Shown here piece by piece: positions 26,532 through 35,687 of a stretch of 64,000 nucleotides of DNA (positions are counted from its first letter, which is position 1; each line of letters begins with the position of its first letter). The notes under the pieces were generated by a model that ran no database searches, was not told the origin of the DNA, and was given only the letters and a program-made list of their open reading frames with translations. The DNA is from Spartobacteria bacterium LR76 (GTDB taxonomy: Bacteria; Verrucomicrobiota; Verrucomicrobiia; Chthoniobacterales; Terrimicrobiaceae), in contig QAYZ01000016.1 of NCBI GenBank assembly GCA_003054655.1, positions 1,240,001-1,304,000 on the forward strand. Direction: 5' to 3'. The position numbers and the translations under genes are program-made.

Positions 26532-27209
26532 TCACACTTCCGGACTTTGCAAAGGGGGGTGCGAGGCGTGCCATTCCCGGGTTCGCCGATCGTAGACCTT
26601 CAAAAAATCCGCCTGCGGGCTGCCCAGCTCGGGCAGATGACGATTTACCGCGCCCAGCACAGCTCCTGCAACTTTTTCCCGGTCGAGCGCGCGGTTCAAT
26701 TCCACCCGGAGAGAACTCGCGTAACCATGCAACTCCGGCGGGAAGTCCTCCAGAGAGTGGTTCACATTCAACCCGATGCCGACCACGGCAAACGGGCGCG
26801 GACCGGAGCGAGCCTCGATCAGGATGCCAGCCACCTTGCCAGAGTCGCCGTAGATGTCGTTGGGCGGCTTGATCCGCCACCTCGTGTCACCTGTGGCCTC
26901 CCGCAAACCGTCACTCACGGCCACGGCGATCATCGGCGTCAAATCCGTCACGGCAGGACTCATTGCCTCACGAACGAGAAAGGAAAACCACAGGCCCAGC
27001 CCCGCCGCAGAGTGCCAGGGACGCTTGAACCGTCCCCTCCCCGCCGTCTGGGATTCCGCAAAAACCACCGTTCCCTCGGGTTCGCCGCTCTCTCCCATGC
27101 GAAGCAGCAGTTCGTTTGTCGATGCGGTCTCGCGGAATACGAGCACCCGCTTGCCCACAGTCCCTCCTCCGGCAGCCGCCTGGATCAGATCGGGATCAAG
27201 CAGGATCAT
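26532..27209 (-). CDS. birA: Biotin--[acetyl-CoA-carboxylase] ligase
   Basis: The 225-residue protein has the ligase core without the amino-terminal DNA-binding domain of E. coli BirA. The biotinyl-AMP loop is AGRGRFKRPW (the usual second GR is KR here), and KPPNDIY replaces the more common KWPND. A short carboxy-terminal part follows. It attaches biotin to acetyl-CoA carboxylase. The ATG at 27209 overlaps the nadC end by 14 bases. Because the regulatory domain is missing, biotin-dependent repression by this protein is not expected. Confidence 0.85.
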   Translation of the reverse strand: MILLDPDLIQAAAGGGTVGKRVLVFRETASTNELLLRMGESGEPEGTVVFAESQTAGRGRFKRPWHSAAGLGLWFSFLVREAMSPAVTDLTPMIAVAVSDGLREATGDTRWRIKPPNDIYGDSGKVAGILIEARSGPRPFAVVGIGLNVNHSLEDFPPELHGYASSLRVELNRALDREKVAGAVLGAVNRHLPELGSPQADFLKVYDRRTREWHASHPPLQSPEV

Positions 27210-28038
27210 CGATGATCTCCATCGACAGGTCCACCGCCTTGGCAGAATGCGTCAGCGCACCCACGGAAATGTAATCCACTCCGGTGCCGGCGATCTCTGG
27301 CAATCGCTCGATCGTGATGCCGCCGCTGGCTTCAAACTCCAAACCGTCCCGCCGCAACGCAACCGCCTCGCGCATCTGCCCGGTGGTCATGTTGTCGAGC
27401 AGGATGACATCGACCCCCTCCATGGCGGCAAAGGCCCGCACCTGGTCCAGCGTATCCGCCTCGAGTTCCACCCGGATGTCGGGATGAGCCTCCTTGAATC
27501 GACGCACCGAAAGGGCGAGTTCGTCGAGAGAGGCGCAGGCGGCGAGATGATTGTCCTTCACCATCACCATGTCGTAAAGGCCGATGCGATGATTCGTTCC
27601 TCCTCCGGCAGCGACCGCCGCTTTTTCCAGCAAGCGCCAGCCTGGAGTGGTCTTGCGGGTATCGAGGATGCGCGTCTCGGTTCCCTGCACCGCCTGCACA
27701 TAGCGATAGGTGATCGTGGCCACACCGGAAAGCCGCTGGAGGAAATTCAGGACCGTGCGCTCCGCCGTCAAAAGGGATGCCGCCCTGCCTCGAATCTCAA
27801 GAGCCGCGACACCCTTTTCCAGGACCATTCCATCAGGAAAAAGATGGACGATCTCCAGCTCCGGGTCCACACGGTGAAAGACCTCCCGGGCCACCGCACC
27901 GCCAGCGAGGACACACTGCTCACGGGCGACGATGCGAGCCGTGGCCAGACGGGCCGGATCTGTGAAGTACCGGGTCGTCAGATCGCCGGTGCCGATATCC
28001 TCGCGGAGCGCGGTGTCGATGAGGTCAAACTCCGGCAT
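27196..28038 (-). CDS. nadC: Nicotinate-nucleotide pyrophosphorylase (carboxylating)
   Basis: The start is ATG 28038 (MPEFDLIDTALREDIGTGDLT); the TTG at 28068 is less likely. The product is 280 residues, usual for NadC. ALREDIGTGDLT, ERTVLNFLQRLSG, RKTTPGWRLLEK, AAGGGTNHRIGL and ISVGALTHS are the conserved quinolinate and PRPP site elements. The enzyme converts quinolinate and PRPP to nicotinate mononucleotide in NAD synthesis. nadA and nadB are not adjacent. It overlaps neighbours on both sides by 14 bases. Confidence 0.93.
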   Translation of the reverse strand: MPEFDLIDTALREDIGTGDLTTRYFTDPARLATARIVAREQCVLAGGAVAREVFHRVDPELEIVHLFPDGMVLEKGVAALEIRGRAASLLTAERTVLNFLQRLSGVATITYRYVQAVQGTETRILDTRKTTPGWRLLEKAAVAAGGGTNHRIGLYDMVMVKDNHLAACASLDELALSVRRFKEAHPDIRVELEADTLDQVRAFAAMEGVDVILLDNMTTGQMREAVALRRDGLEFEASGGITIERLPEIAGTGVDYISVGALTHSAKAVDLSMEIIDDPA

Positions 28039-29101
28039 GAACGGGAGGCTGGTGCGGTTCAAGCCCAAGCAGACGACGCTGCCAGTTCATCAATGCCGGG
28101 GTATTCAAATCGAGCGATGCGGCTTCCAGTGCGCCACGAGGCGCGATGATGGAAGGCTCCAGCCCGATCTCAACCGCCACCTTGTCACGGGCGCGGCGAA
28201 GGGATTCAAACCGGTCCGTCTGCTCGCGAGTCGGGCGACGACGGCGGGTTTTGGGAGGCACAGGCCACTCGTCCTCCGGGATATGGAGCGCGAGCGCCAG
28301 GACCACCTCGAAACTTTTCCTCCGACGGCTGCTCATGCGAGGCGTGGAGAAAGGCTCACCCATTACCGCCTTTTCGGCAATGCGGACGAGGTCATCGTTG
28401 CTCATCACATGGAAAGGCGGCCGGTCCCAGGATTTTGCCTCGCCATCGCGCCAATACCAGAGCACGCGCAGCACGGACTGGGCCTGCGGGCTCAGGGTCG
28501 CGCTGCCCGATATGCGCCAGGCGGAGTTCTCATCGCGCTCGCGAGGCTCGCGGGCGGCAGCCATCATGCGGTCGCGGGATTCCACGAACCAATCCCAGCG
28601 CTCCAGGCGGCGGAGTTCCGCCTCGAGGATCTGCGCAAGGGTCAGGAGATACTTGGTATCGTTGACTGCGTACTCCAGCATCTGCTTGGACAGCGGTCGG
28701 ATCGCCCAGTTGGCCTTTTGCGAGGCCTTGGAAAGCTTGACGTCGAAATGCTTTGCCACCAGCGCGGCAAGTCCCAGCTCGCGATACCCGCAAAGCCGCG
28801 ACGCGATCATGGTGTCAAAGACATCCGTCGCGCCAAACTGCCCGTAGCGATGCAGGAGGCGCATGTCATAATCCGCCCCGTGAAATACCAAACGCTTCGG
28901 AGCCAGCGCATCATAGAGAGGCTGGAGCGAGAATCCCGCCAGCGGATCGACGAGAAAATCCTCGTTGTCCGCGCTGATCTGAATCAGACACAGCTTCTCA
29001 AAATAGCTGTGCAGACTGTCCGCCTCGGTATCGACGGCGATCTGCGGGAGCGGCGCAAGGCGATCGATCAGCGCCTGAAGTCCCGATGGATCAGCGATCA
29101 A
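28025..29101 (-). CDS. rnd: Ribonuclease D
   Basis: The 358-residue product starts at TTG 29101, overlapping the nuoC stop in a TTGA quartet. The DEDDy exonuclease motifs are VDTEADSL, HGADYDMRLL and YAVNDTKYLL. An HRDC domain follows (RDGEAKSWDRPPFHVMSND, then a basic helical region). It trims RNA 3' ends, classically in tRNA maturation. The non-ATG start and overlap suggest translation depends on nuoC. Confidence 0.92.
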   Translation of the reverse strand: MIADPSGLQALIDRLAPLPQIAVDTEADSLHSYFEKLCLIQISADNEDFLVDPLAGFSLQPLYDALAPKRLVFHGADYDMRLLHRYGQFGATDVFDTMIASRLCGYRELGLAALVAKHFDVKLSKASQKANWAIRPLSKQMLEYAVNDTKYLLTLAQILEAELRRLERWDWFVESRDRMMAAAREPRERDENSAWRISGSATLSPQAQSVLRVLWYWRDGEAKSWDRPPFHVMSNDDLVRIAEKAVMGEPFSTPRMSSRRRKSFEVVLALALHIPEDEWPVPPKTRRRRPTREQTDRFESLRRARDKVAVEIGLEPSIIAPRGALEAASLDLNTPALMNWQRRLLGLEPHQPPVHAGV

Positions 29102-29709
29102 GGCTCGGCGATGAATTTCTCGTGAACCGGCTCGTCGCCTGCGCGGCGGGCGCGGGGCTCGCGAACCTGGGTGTTGCCCGATGTCGGTACAGTCACGAAT
29201 GGTCCACCAGCCAGCGGCGCCACGTGGGTGAACGCCACCTCTTCAGTTTCACTGGGTTTGCCTTGAAGGGGGAAATCCTTGCGCAGCGGATGGTACGGAT
29301 ACCCTTCCCACATGAGAATACGGGTCAGGTTGGGATGCCCATCAAACTTGATCCCCATCATGTCATAGACCTCGCGCTCGTGCCAGTCGGCGGTCGGCCA
29401 GAGGTCGACGACGGTGGGGGCGACCGGATCCTCATCGTCGGCGATGGTCGCCTTCAATCGGATATGGATGCCTTTGCCGAGATTGCACAGTTCGTAAACC
29501 ATCTCGAAGCGAGGCGAGTCGCCAAAGTGGTCGAGGCTGGATACGTCGATGAGGTAATCAAACCCCTGCGTGTCTTTCAAATATCTGGCGGCGTCACGAA
29601 GCGACTCGATCTTGATCGAAAAAGTCTTCTCACCCCGGAAATCTGCTTCCGAGAGGATGGAGTCTGCGAACTTGGCGCGGAAGTCGTTGGCGGGATCCTG
29701 CGAGCTCAT
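29098..29709 (-). CDS. nuoC: NADH-quinone oxidoreductase subunit C
   Basis: From ATG 29709, which overlaps the nuoB stop by four bases, the product is 203 residues. The 30 kDa subunit signature appears as [20 protein letters not shown] followed by [19 protein letters not shown]. It forms part of the hydrophilic arm of complex I, next to NuoB and NuoD. The tail after QGKPSETEE is longer than usual and Arg/Glu-rich. nuoD and later subunits do not follow; the next gene is rnd. Confidence 0.93.
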   Translation of the reverse strand: MSSQDPANDFRAKFADSILSEADFRGEKTFSIKIESLRDAARYLKDTQGFDYLIDVSSLDHFGDSPRFEMVYELCNLGKGIHIRLKATIADDEDPVAPTVVDLWPTADWHEREVYDMMGIKFDGHPNLTRILMWEGYPYHPLRKDFPLQGKPSETEEVAFTHVAPLAGGPFVTVPTSGNTQVREPRARRAGDEPVHEKFIAEP

Positions 29710-30227
29710 ACGGTCTCCAGCAGAGCGCGTTTCTGATCCTTGATTGCCGTTTCTGTCATAATCTTCTTCTGGAGCTTCATCAGGCCGTCCAGCAAGGCCT
29801 CGGGCCGGGGCGGACAGCCGGAAATGTAGACGTCGACCGGGATGAGGTTGTCGATGCCCTGGAGGACAGCGTAGCTGCGATACATGCCGCCGCTGGAGGC
29901 GCAGGCACCCATGGCGATACACCACTTCGGCTCCGGCATCTGCTCCCAAATGCGCTGAACGGCGAGGGCCATCTTGTAGGTCACCGTGCCGGCAACGATC
30001 ATCACGTCACTCTGGCGGGGCGAAAAACGCATCACTTCCGCGCCAAAGCGGGAAATATCAAAGCGCGAGGACGAGGCTGCCATCAGCTCGATGGCGCAAC
30101 AGGCGAGTCCCATGGGCATCGGCCAGAGCGAGTTGCCGCGCATCCAGTTGATGGCGGCGTCCAATTTTGTGAAAATCACGTTGCCCTCGATCTTCGAGTC
30201 GTAGGCGACGGGGTTGTTCTGGCTCAT
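29706..30227 (-). CDS. nuoB: NADH-quinone oxidoreductase subunit B
   Basis: The 173-residue protein has the ligands of the terminal [4Fe-4S] cluster N2: the adjacent pair in [10 protein letters not shown], then GACASSGG and [13 protein letters not shown]. It docks at the base of the peripheral arm, where electrons reach quinone. It is the first gene of a long minus-strand run; nuoA, which usually precedes it, is missing and a divergent lipoprotein gene lies upstream. Confidence 0.95.
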   Translation of the reverse strand: MSQNNPVAYDSKIEGNVIFTKLDAAINWMRGNSLWPMPMGLACCAIELMAASSSRFDISRFGAEVMRFSPRQSDVMIVAGTVTYKMALAVQRIWEQMPEPKWCIAMGACASSGGMYRSYAVLQGIDNLIPVDVYISGCPPRPEALLDGLMKLQKKIMTETAIKDQKRALLETV

Positions 30228-30310
30228 GCCTGAAAGCTATTTTTAACAGCGCGAGCGGCAAGCGCAAAGTTGCGATTGTCCCTGCCCTCGCTTGTTTTTT
30301 CTGCGGTTTC

Positions 30311-30928
30311 ATGTCACGCATGCTGGAAATGAGAGTCGGGTTTGAGGCCGGTTGGAAAATATCGGTTCTATTGTGCGCGGTATCCGCGGTTTTTACGGGA
30401 TGTTCCACCAAGACTCCCCCGCCTCCTTCCACACCAGGCGCTGCCGCCGCGATCCACATGCATCCCGCGTCTCTGGCGAGCGCCACGACGACGAATGAGG
30501 GAGCGCGAAACTCCGGGACCAGCGACCCGCTGGCCGTTGTCCCGCCGGTCAATCCGAAAGGTCCGGCCTACGTATCGACTCCCCGGGATTCCCGCCAGGA
30601 CCAGATCATTTCGCTCGTTCGCAATGGAGAACTGGCAGAGTCCAACCGCGGAGTGCTGGTGTTTGCCAGGCCGGGCAAAGGAAAGAAGGAGCCAAGCGCA
30701 TCGCTCTTTGAGGAAGCGATCGTCCTGAACCAGCTCCGATCCAGGCTAAAGACCATCCCAAACCTTCCGGAGTCGGTCTGCGCCGGTGCAACCGTGCGCG
30801 ATTCCGGAGCCTATCTGCGGCTGAGTCCCAGCATGAACGCCTCGACCGTGGCGACGATCATCGACACGGCCCTGACCACAGGAGGCATTCGCTACGTCCA
30901 GGTCGATCTCTCTCGGATCGACGCGTAA
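30311..30928 (+). CDS. Predicted lipoprotein of unknown function
   Basis: The 205-residue protein has a hydrophobic segment KISVLLCAVSAVFTGC with a lipobox-like FTGC, followed by a Pro/Ala-rich linker. The last ~80 residues (RSRLKTIPNLPESVC to YVQVDLSRIDA) look folded and distantly recall the periplasmic domain of ExbD/TolR proteins, with 'AYLRLSPSMNASTVATII' like their helix; this resemblance is weak. It is divergent from nuoB. Confidence 0.55.
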   Translation: MSRMLEMRVGFEAGWKISVLLCAVSAVFTGCSTKTPPPPSTPGAAAAIHMHPASLASATTTNEGARNSGTSDPLAVVPPVNPKGPAYVSTPRDSRQDQIISLVRNGELAESNRGVLVFARPGKGKKEPSASLFEEAIVLNQLRSRLKTIPNLPESVCAGATVRDSGAYLRLSPSMNASTVATIIDTALTTGGIRYVQVDLSRIDA

Positions 30929-30949
30929 GCCGCCGCCCAAGCCAGCCAG

Positions 30950-31678
30950 CTACAGCTTGAGCGAGGCCTTCAGGGTCTCGGCCACGCTCTTGACGACTTT
31001 CACCCGCGCATACCACTTGTAGTTTGCCGGGATCACGATCCATGGGGCGTTGGACGGGGACGTCTTTTCAAACATATCCTCCGCCGCCGCATTGTGGTCG
31101 CTCCAGTGTCGGCGATTGCGCCAGTCCTCGTCGCTGATCTTCCAGTGTTTGTAGGGGTCGGCCTCGCGGCGTTTGAAGCGGTCGAGCTGCTCGTCCTTGC
31201 TGATGTGGAGATAAAACTTGATGATGATCGAACCGTCGTCCGTGAGTTGGCGCTCGAACTCATTGATCTCGCCATAAGCCCGTTTCCACTCCGCATCGGA
31301 GCAGAACTTCTCAACCCGCTCGACCAGGACGCGCCCATACCAGGAACGATCAAAGATGGCGATCTGTCCGTAGGGAGGGAGTTTGTTCCAGAAGCGCCAC
31401 ATGTAATGGTGCTGGTACTCCTCCGGCGTCGGTTTGACGACCGAGTAGACCCGACAAAGGCGGGGATCGAGGCGCTCGACGACGCGCTTGATCGCGCCTC
31501 CCTTGCCTGCCGCATCCGGCCCCTCCATGACGATGATGACGTTTTTCTTCTGCTCACGCAGGAGCAACTGCGTATTGAGCAGCTCAAGCTGGTACTTCTT
31601 GAGCTGCTTTTTGTAGTCATCCTGCTCGAGGGAGCTGGACTGGTCGAGATCGTCGAGTTTGATGCGCTCTTTCGCCAT
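30950..31678 (-). CDS. ppk2: Polyphosphate kinase 2 family protein
   Basis: The 242-residue single-domain protein has Walker A GPDAAGKGG, Walker B FDRSWYGRVLVERV and the lid region RREADPYKHWKISDEDWRNR. These define PPK2, which moves phosphate between polyphosphate and nucleoside mono- or diphosphates. The class cannot be set by eye. It lies 56 bases downstream of the potassium-transporter gene on the same strand and ends convergently with the lipoprotein gene. Confidence 0.93.
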   Translation of the reverse strand: MAKERIKLDDLDQSSSLEQDDYKKQLKKYQLELLNTQLLLREQKKNVIIVMEGPDAAGKGGAIKRVVERLDPRLCRVYSVVKPTPEEYQHHYMWRFWNKLPPYGQIAIFDRSWYGRVLVERVEKFCSDAEWKRAYGEINEFERQLTDDGSIIIKFYLHISKDEQLDRFKRREADPYKHWKISDEDWRNRRHWSDHNAAAEDMFEKTSPSNAPWIVIPANYKWYARVKVVKSVAETLKASLKL

Positions 31679-31734
31679 GGCTGTGGTGCTCCGGGGGAAT
31701 TACCCGTTGAGAGTAAAAAAGGAAAGCCCCCTCT

Positions 31735-33624
31735 TCAGGCTCGCATCATCCAGGTGAACTCCACGATCTGCTCGTGCGGGATGTGGAAGTAGTCGGGAGC
31801 ATAGCTTACGTTGCGGCTAAGGAAGCCAAAAAGCGCCCTCCTCCAACGCGCCAGACGATTCCCGACGTACTCAACGATCAACTCCCGCCCCAGGACATAG
31901 AACGTGTCGGTCCCCACCCTGTCGATCCCGCCATTGCTCAGTTCGTGAGCCCGCGCCATGATCTCGAGGGCGTGCGGCTCCTGCATGTATCCGTGCATGG
32001 CGACGACATGCCAGAGCTTGTCGCTGATGCGGTTCACCTCCACACATCGCGGCATGTCGACATCGCTCTCCATCGCGTTGACGAGACTCAGGAGGATCAC
32101 CTGCCCGCGCAGCGTGCCGCCACGCCGCAGCATCTCAAACGCCCGGGCTGCCGCGTAGCGCGGCTGGCGGTTTGACGTGATAAAGACTATCTGCCCATGG
32201 CTGCCCGGCTCGGCTTCGATCACGCTGGCGAGTTCCAGGATCGATCCCCGGCTGGAGCGCATATGATTGAGGATGATCGCCCGGCCGCGATGCCAGGTCA
32301 GCATGACGGTCAGCAGCAGGCAGGCCACAACAACGGGGAAATACCCGCCATTGGGAAATTTTGTCAGGCACGAAAGCAGGAATGGCACCTCAATCGCCAG
32401 CAGCACGACCGTAATCGCGAGCGCTCGCGTCAGGGGCCACTGCCAGCACCGCCGCATCACCAGGAAGAGAGACAGGGTGGTGATGACCATCGTGCCCACC
32501 ACAGCGAGCCCGTAGGCCGCAGCGAGGTTGTCACTGGACCGGAAGGTGAGCACGAGCAGGATGCAGGTCAGCCCGAGCAGCCAGTTTGTCGAGGGCACAT
32601 AAACCTGCCCGCGCTCCTGGCGGCTCGTGTGCATGATGAGAAACTTGGGGATGAAGCCCAGCTCCTGAGCCTGCGCCGTGAGAGAAAACACCCCGGAGAT
32701 CAAGGCCTGCGATGCCACGACCGTGGCCACGGTCGCGAGCGCCACCAGCACCGCCGTCGGCCAGCCCTGAGCCACCATGAGAAAGAACGGATTGTTCGTC
32801 TGGAAATACTCCGGCCGTTCCATCGCGAGCGAGGCCTGCCCGAGATAATTGAGCAGCAGGCCCGGCAGGGCCACTCCATGCCAGGCTAGCGAAATCGCCT
32901 TGCGGCTGAAATGCCCCATGTCCGCGTACAGAGCCTCCACCCCGGTCACGGCGAGGACGACAGCGCCCATGAGGGTGAGCGTCTGCCACCCCGCCTCGCG
33001 GACCACGCCGAGAGCATACAGCGGGTTCAGCGCCACCAAGACCTCGGGATTGCGTACGATCCAGTAAAATCCAATCGATCCGATCGTTACAAACCACGCC
33101 AGCATGACCCATCCGAAGACAAATCCGAGCCTTCCCGTGCCGAGCCGCTGCACCGAGAAGAGCAGGAGCAGGATGGCCACCGTGACCGGCACGACCAGTG
33201 TCTTGAAATCCGGATTCACCGCCTCCAGCCCTTCCAGAGCGCTCAGCACCGAAATCGCCGGGGTGATCGTGCCATCACCGAAAAGCAGGGCCGCGCCAAA
33301 AAGCAGCAGCAGGATGTAGAATGGCAGCTTCAGTGTGTCGCTGCGACTGTCCTTGGACCTGAGCAAAGCCAGTAGCGCAAACACCCCGCCCTCCTTGTGA
33401 TAGTCCGCCCGCATGACGAGAAAGACGTACTTCAACGTGACGATGAGCAGCAGGCTCCAGACGATGAGGGAGGCCACCCCGAGGACCTCTGCCCTGCTGA
33501 TCGGAGAGACCGCATCGAGCGCAGTTTCAAAGGTATACAAAGGACTCGTCCCGATGTCTCCGAAGACGACACCGAGCGCGGCGAGCGCCAAGGGCAGCTT
33601 TCTTTGTGCGGGATCGGCAGGCAC
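31735..33624 (-). CDS. kup: Kup-type potassium uptake protein
   Basis: The 629-residue product starts at GTG 33624. Family hallmarks are LGVVFGDIGTSPLYTFE at the start, GDGTITPAISVLSALEG, and about twelve membrane helices up to residue 440, followed by a cytoplasmic domain ending in EFTWMMRA. Kup proteins import K+ with protons. Length matches the family. It may be cotranscribed with ppk2. Confidence 0.95.
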   Translation of the reverse strand: MPADPAQRKLPLALAALGVVFGDIGTSPLYTFETALDAVSPISRAEVLGVASLIVWSLLLIVTLKYVFLVMRADYHKEGGVFALLALLRSKDSRSDTLKLPFYILLLLFGAALLFGDGTITPAISVLSALEGLEAVNPDFKTLVVPVTVAILLLLFSVQRLGTGRLGFVFGWVMLAWFVTIGSIGFYWIVRNPEVLVALNPLYALGVVREAGWQTLTLMGAVVLAVTGVEALYADMGHFSRKAISLAWHGVALPGLLLNYLGQASLAMERPEYFQTNNPFFLMVAQGWPTAVLVALATVATVVASQALISGVFSLTAQAQELGFIPKFLIMHTSRQERGQVYVPSTNWLLGLTCILLVLTFRSSDNLAAAYGLAVVGTMVITTLSLFLVMRRCWQWPLTRALAITVVLLAIEVPFLLSCLTKFPNGGYFPVVVACLLLTVMLTWHRGRAIILNHMRSSRGSILELASVIEAEPGSHGQIVFITSNRQPRYAAARAFEMLRRGGTLRGQVILLSLVNAMESDVDMPRCVEVNRISDKLWHVVAMHGYMQEPHALEIMARAHELSNGGIDRVGTDTFYVLGRELIVEYVGNRLARWRRALFGFLSRNVSYAPDYFHIPHEQIVEFTWMMRA

Positions 33625-33680
33625 GCCGCCGCTTTAACCGTTTGTGAGCCGACTATGAAGATTTTTTACAGCAGGACACA

Positions 33681-33715
33681 AAAAAAGCGGACGCAGAGAA
33701 CCTGCGTCCGCTTTT
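33681..33715 (-). terminator. Rho-independent terminator after the SWIB gene
   Basis: Fourteen-base perfect arms AAAAGCGGACGCAG and CTGCGTCCGCTTTT enclose a five-base loop, 24 bases past the SWIB gene stop on the minus strand, with T-rich sequence following. It isolates the SWIB gene from kup. Confidence 0.9.
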
Positions 33716-33738
33716 AGAAGATAATGGAGGGGGTATTT

Positions 33739-34011
33739 TTAGCTGACGTGAGCGTTGACCAGCTTGGTCATCTCAAACATCGTCACCTGCTTCTTGCCGC
33801 CAAACACCGCCTTGAGGGCGTCGTCAGCGTTGATGAGGGTCTTCTTCTTCTCGTCCTGCAGACCGTTTTTCTTGATGTAGTCCCAGATCTTTTTGGTGAG
33901 CTCCGTACGGGGAAGGGGCGTCGAGCCAACGACCTTAGCGAGGAGTTCATCCGGCTGAACGGGTTTTGCAAGGGCGGAATTTGCTTTCGTGGGTTTCTTG
34001 GTGGTTGCCAT
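33739..34011 (-). CDS. SWIB/MDM2 domain protein
   Basis: The true start is ATG 34011 (MATTKKPTKANSALAK); the longer frame upstream is not plausible. The 90-residue product is a basic tail of about 17 residues plus one SWIB domain: VQPDELLAKVVGSTPLPRTE, KKIWDYIKKNGLQDE, and ADDALKAVFGGKKQVTMFEM. SWIB domains are found in eukaryotic chromatin remodelers and, among bacteria, notably in Chlamydiae and related groups. A DNA- or protein-binding role is likely. It has its own terminator and is divergent from the SRPBCC pseudogene. Confidence 0.92.
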   Translation of the reverse strand: MATTKKPTKANSALAKPVQPDELLAKVVGSTPLPRTELTKKIWDYIKKNGLQDEKKKTLINADDALKAVFGGKKQVTMFEMTKLVNAHVS

Positions 34012-34124
34012 ACGTCCGGTGGATTCTCTCAGTGTTTCCCTCGACAGGCAAATCAGAATTACAGGTCGTTTTTTTGAGGCAAAATCGCGTCCCGGGACGG
34101 TCGGGCGGCGTAAGAAATTCCAAC

Positions 34125-34551
34125 GTGGCAACTCGCACACATCTCCTGGACCGCACCACCCGTGTACCCCGGCCGCTGGAAGAGGTCTTTCCCTTCTTCG
34201 CCAACGCTCGCAATCTGGAGCGCATCACCCCGCCCGGGATGGGGTTTCGGATCACCAGTTCTCACCCTCTCGAGATGAGACGCAACCTGATGATCGACTA
34301 TCAGTTACGCATTTCCGGCCTTCCCTTTCGCTGGCGCAGTCAGATAACCGAGTGGAATCCTCCACACAGTTTCGTGGGTCCACCGACATGAGTTCCTCGC
34401 CGAGGGTGGCCACACGCTCATGCGCGACGTCGTGCGCTACCGGCTCCCGTTTGGAGTCCTGGGGAATCTCGCTCTTCCCTTGGTAAAAAGACAGCTTCGG
34501 GCTATCTTCGCCTATCGCGAGTCCGCGATCCGATGCCTCTTCAGCCAGTAA
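34125..34551 (+). pseudogene. SRPBCC (START-like) family protein, frameshifted
   Basis: From a GTG at 34125 the frame encodes ATRTHLLDRTTRVPRPLEEV and on to WNPPHSFV, the first part of a START/SRPBCC ligand-binding domain, then stops at TGA 34389. The rest continues in another frame from about 34375 (WVHRHEFLAEGGHTLMRDVV, then RYRLPFGVLGNLALPL) to TAA 34549. The junction lies near 34374. Family relatives carry about ten residues between these parts, so a deletion of about 31-32 bases likely broke the frame. A sequencing or assembly error is possible. The last codons overlap the downstream flavoprotein gene. Confidence 0.75.
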
Positions 34552-35582
34552 ACTCTCTCTCGATAGCCAAGGAGGTCGATGTGGCCATCCTGGGCGCGGG
34601 TCTGGCAGCGGGAGCGGCCATTGCTCCCTTGCTGGCAGCAGGCCTCAGCCTCGCGGTGCTGGACAAAAGTCGTGGCGTCGGCGGACGCGCCGCGACCCGC
34701 CGGATCGACGGCATCCCCGTCGATCATGGCGCGCAGTTTTTCACGGTACGCTCCGCGGAGTTTGAAGAAACCGTTCGCCGCTGGATCTCAACGGGCACGT
34801 GTTTTGAGTGGTGCTCCGGCCTTCACCACTATCAGGACGGCAAAGTCATGTCTCCGCGAGAGGACGAGATTCACTCGCGCTACGCCTGTCCGGAGGGCAT
34901 GACCGCGCTGGCCAAAAACTGCTTCCGTCCGGTCGATGTGATGAAAGAGCACCAGATCCTCTCGATCAGGAAAGACGGCAGCCATTTCCTCGCGGAATGC
35001 ACCAACGGCCAGACCATCCGGTCAAAGGCTGTGCTTTCGACCCTCCCCTTTCCCCAGGGACAAAAGCTCCTCAGCAGCTTCTTCGACGCACCCAACCGTT
35101 TCGCTCTGGAGTTCATACGCGTCGACCCCTGTCTCGCTGCCATCGTGGAGCTGAAGGGCGCTTCTCCGGAATGGAAAGGCATCCAGGCTCCCCAAGACGA
35201 CATCCTTTCATGGCTCGGGGCGGATTTCAGCAAACGAACTCCGGCTCCCCTCCGCCGATTCGTCGTTCTTCATGGTTCTCCGGTTTTTAGCCAGGAACAT
35301 CTGGATGGCGACCTCACTACCGCCGGCCGGCTCATGCTGGAACATGCCGGGAAAATCTGCCCAACCCTCAAGGATGCCGATCTGATACAGGTCCACCGGT
35401 GGCGTTACGCCAAGGTCTCCCAATCGCTCGCAGATATCCTCTACTGGAGATTCCTTAACTCTGCACCGCTCTATATGGCAGGCGATGCCTTCGGTCGGGG
35501 AAACGTGGAATCGGCCTGGCTATCCGGAGCCACGGCGGGCAGTCAGTTGGCCCGCGAGCTTCAATCCGCCCTCGTGGCCTGA
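34533..35582 (+). CDS. FAD-dependent renalase/amine-oxidase-like protein
   Basis: The 349-residue protein begins with a Rossmann dinucleotide fold (VDVAILGAGLAAGAAIAPLL), followed by LDKSRGVGGRAATRRIDG and DHGAQFFTVRS, typical of NAD(P)-binding renalase-like flavoproteins. The carboxy end has MAGDAFGRGNVESAWLSG, where FAD contacts the family GD motif. The usual GxGxxG is GAGLAAG. It follows and overlaps the SRPBCC pseudogene; the two families commonly neighbour each other near photolyase or lipid genes. Substrate unknown. Confidence 0.82.
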   Translation: MPLQPVNSLSIAKEVDVAILGAGLAAGAAIAPLLAAGLSLAVLDKSRGVGGRAATRRIDGIPVDHGAQFFTVRSAEFEETVRRWISTGTCFEWCSGLHHYQDGKVMSPREDEIHSRYACPEGMTALAKNCFRPVDVMKEHQILSIRKDGSHFLAECTNGQTIRSKAVLSTLPFPQGQKLLSSFFDAPNRFALEFIRVDPCLAAIVELKGASPEWKGIQAPQDDILSWLGADFSKRTPAPLRRFVVLHGSPVFSQEHLDGDLTTAGRLMLEHAGKICPTLKDADLIQVHRWRYAKVSQSLADILYWRFLNSAPLYMAGDAFGRGNVESAWLSGATAGSQLARELQSALVA

Positions 35583-35687
35583 CTCCGCGATGACCGCTCT
35601 CAGGTCCGATCCCAAACCTCCGCCGGTTTCCGGCCTCCAGGCATTACCTCCTCCGTGCAGGCCGGAAGCTGTTCGAATGATGACGAT

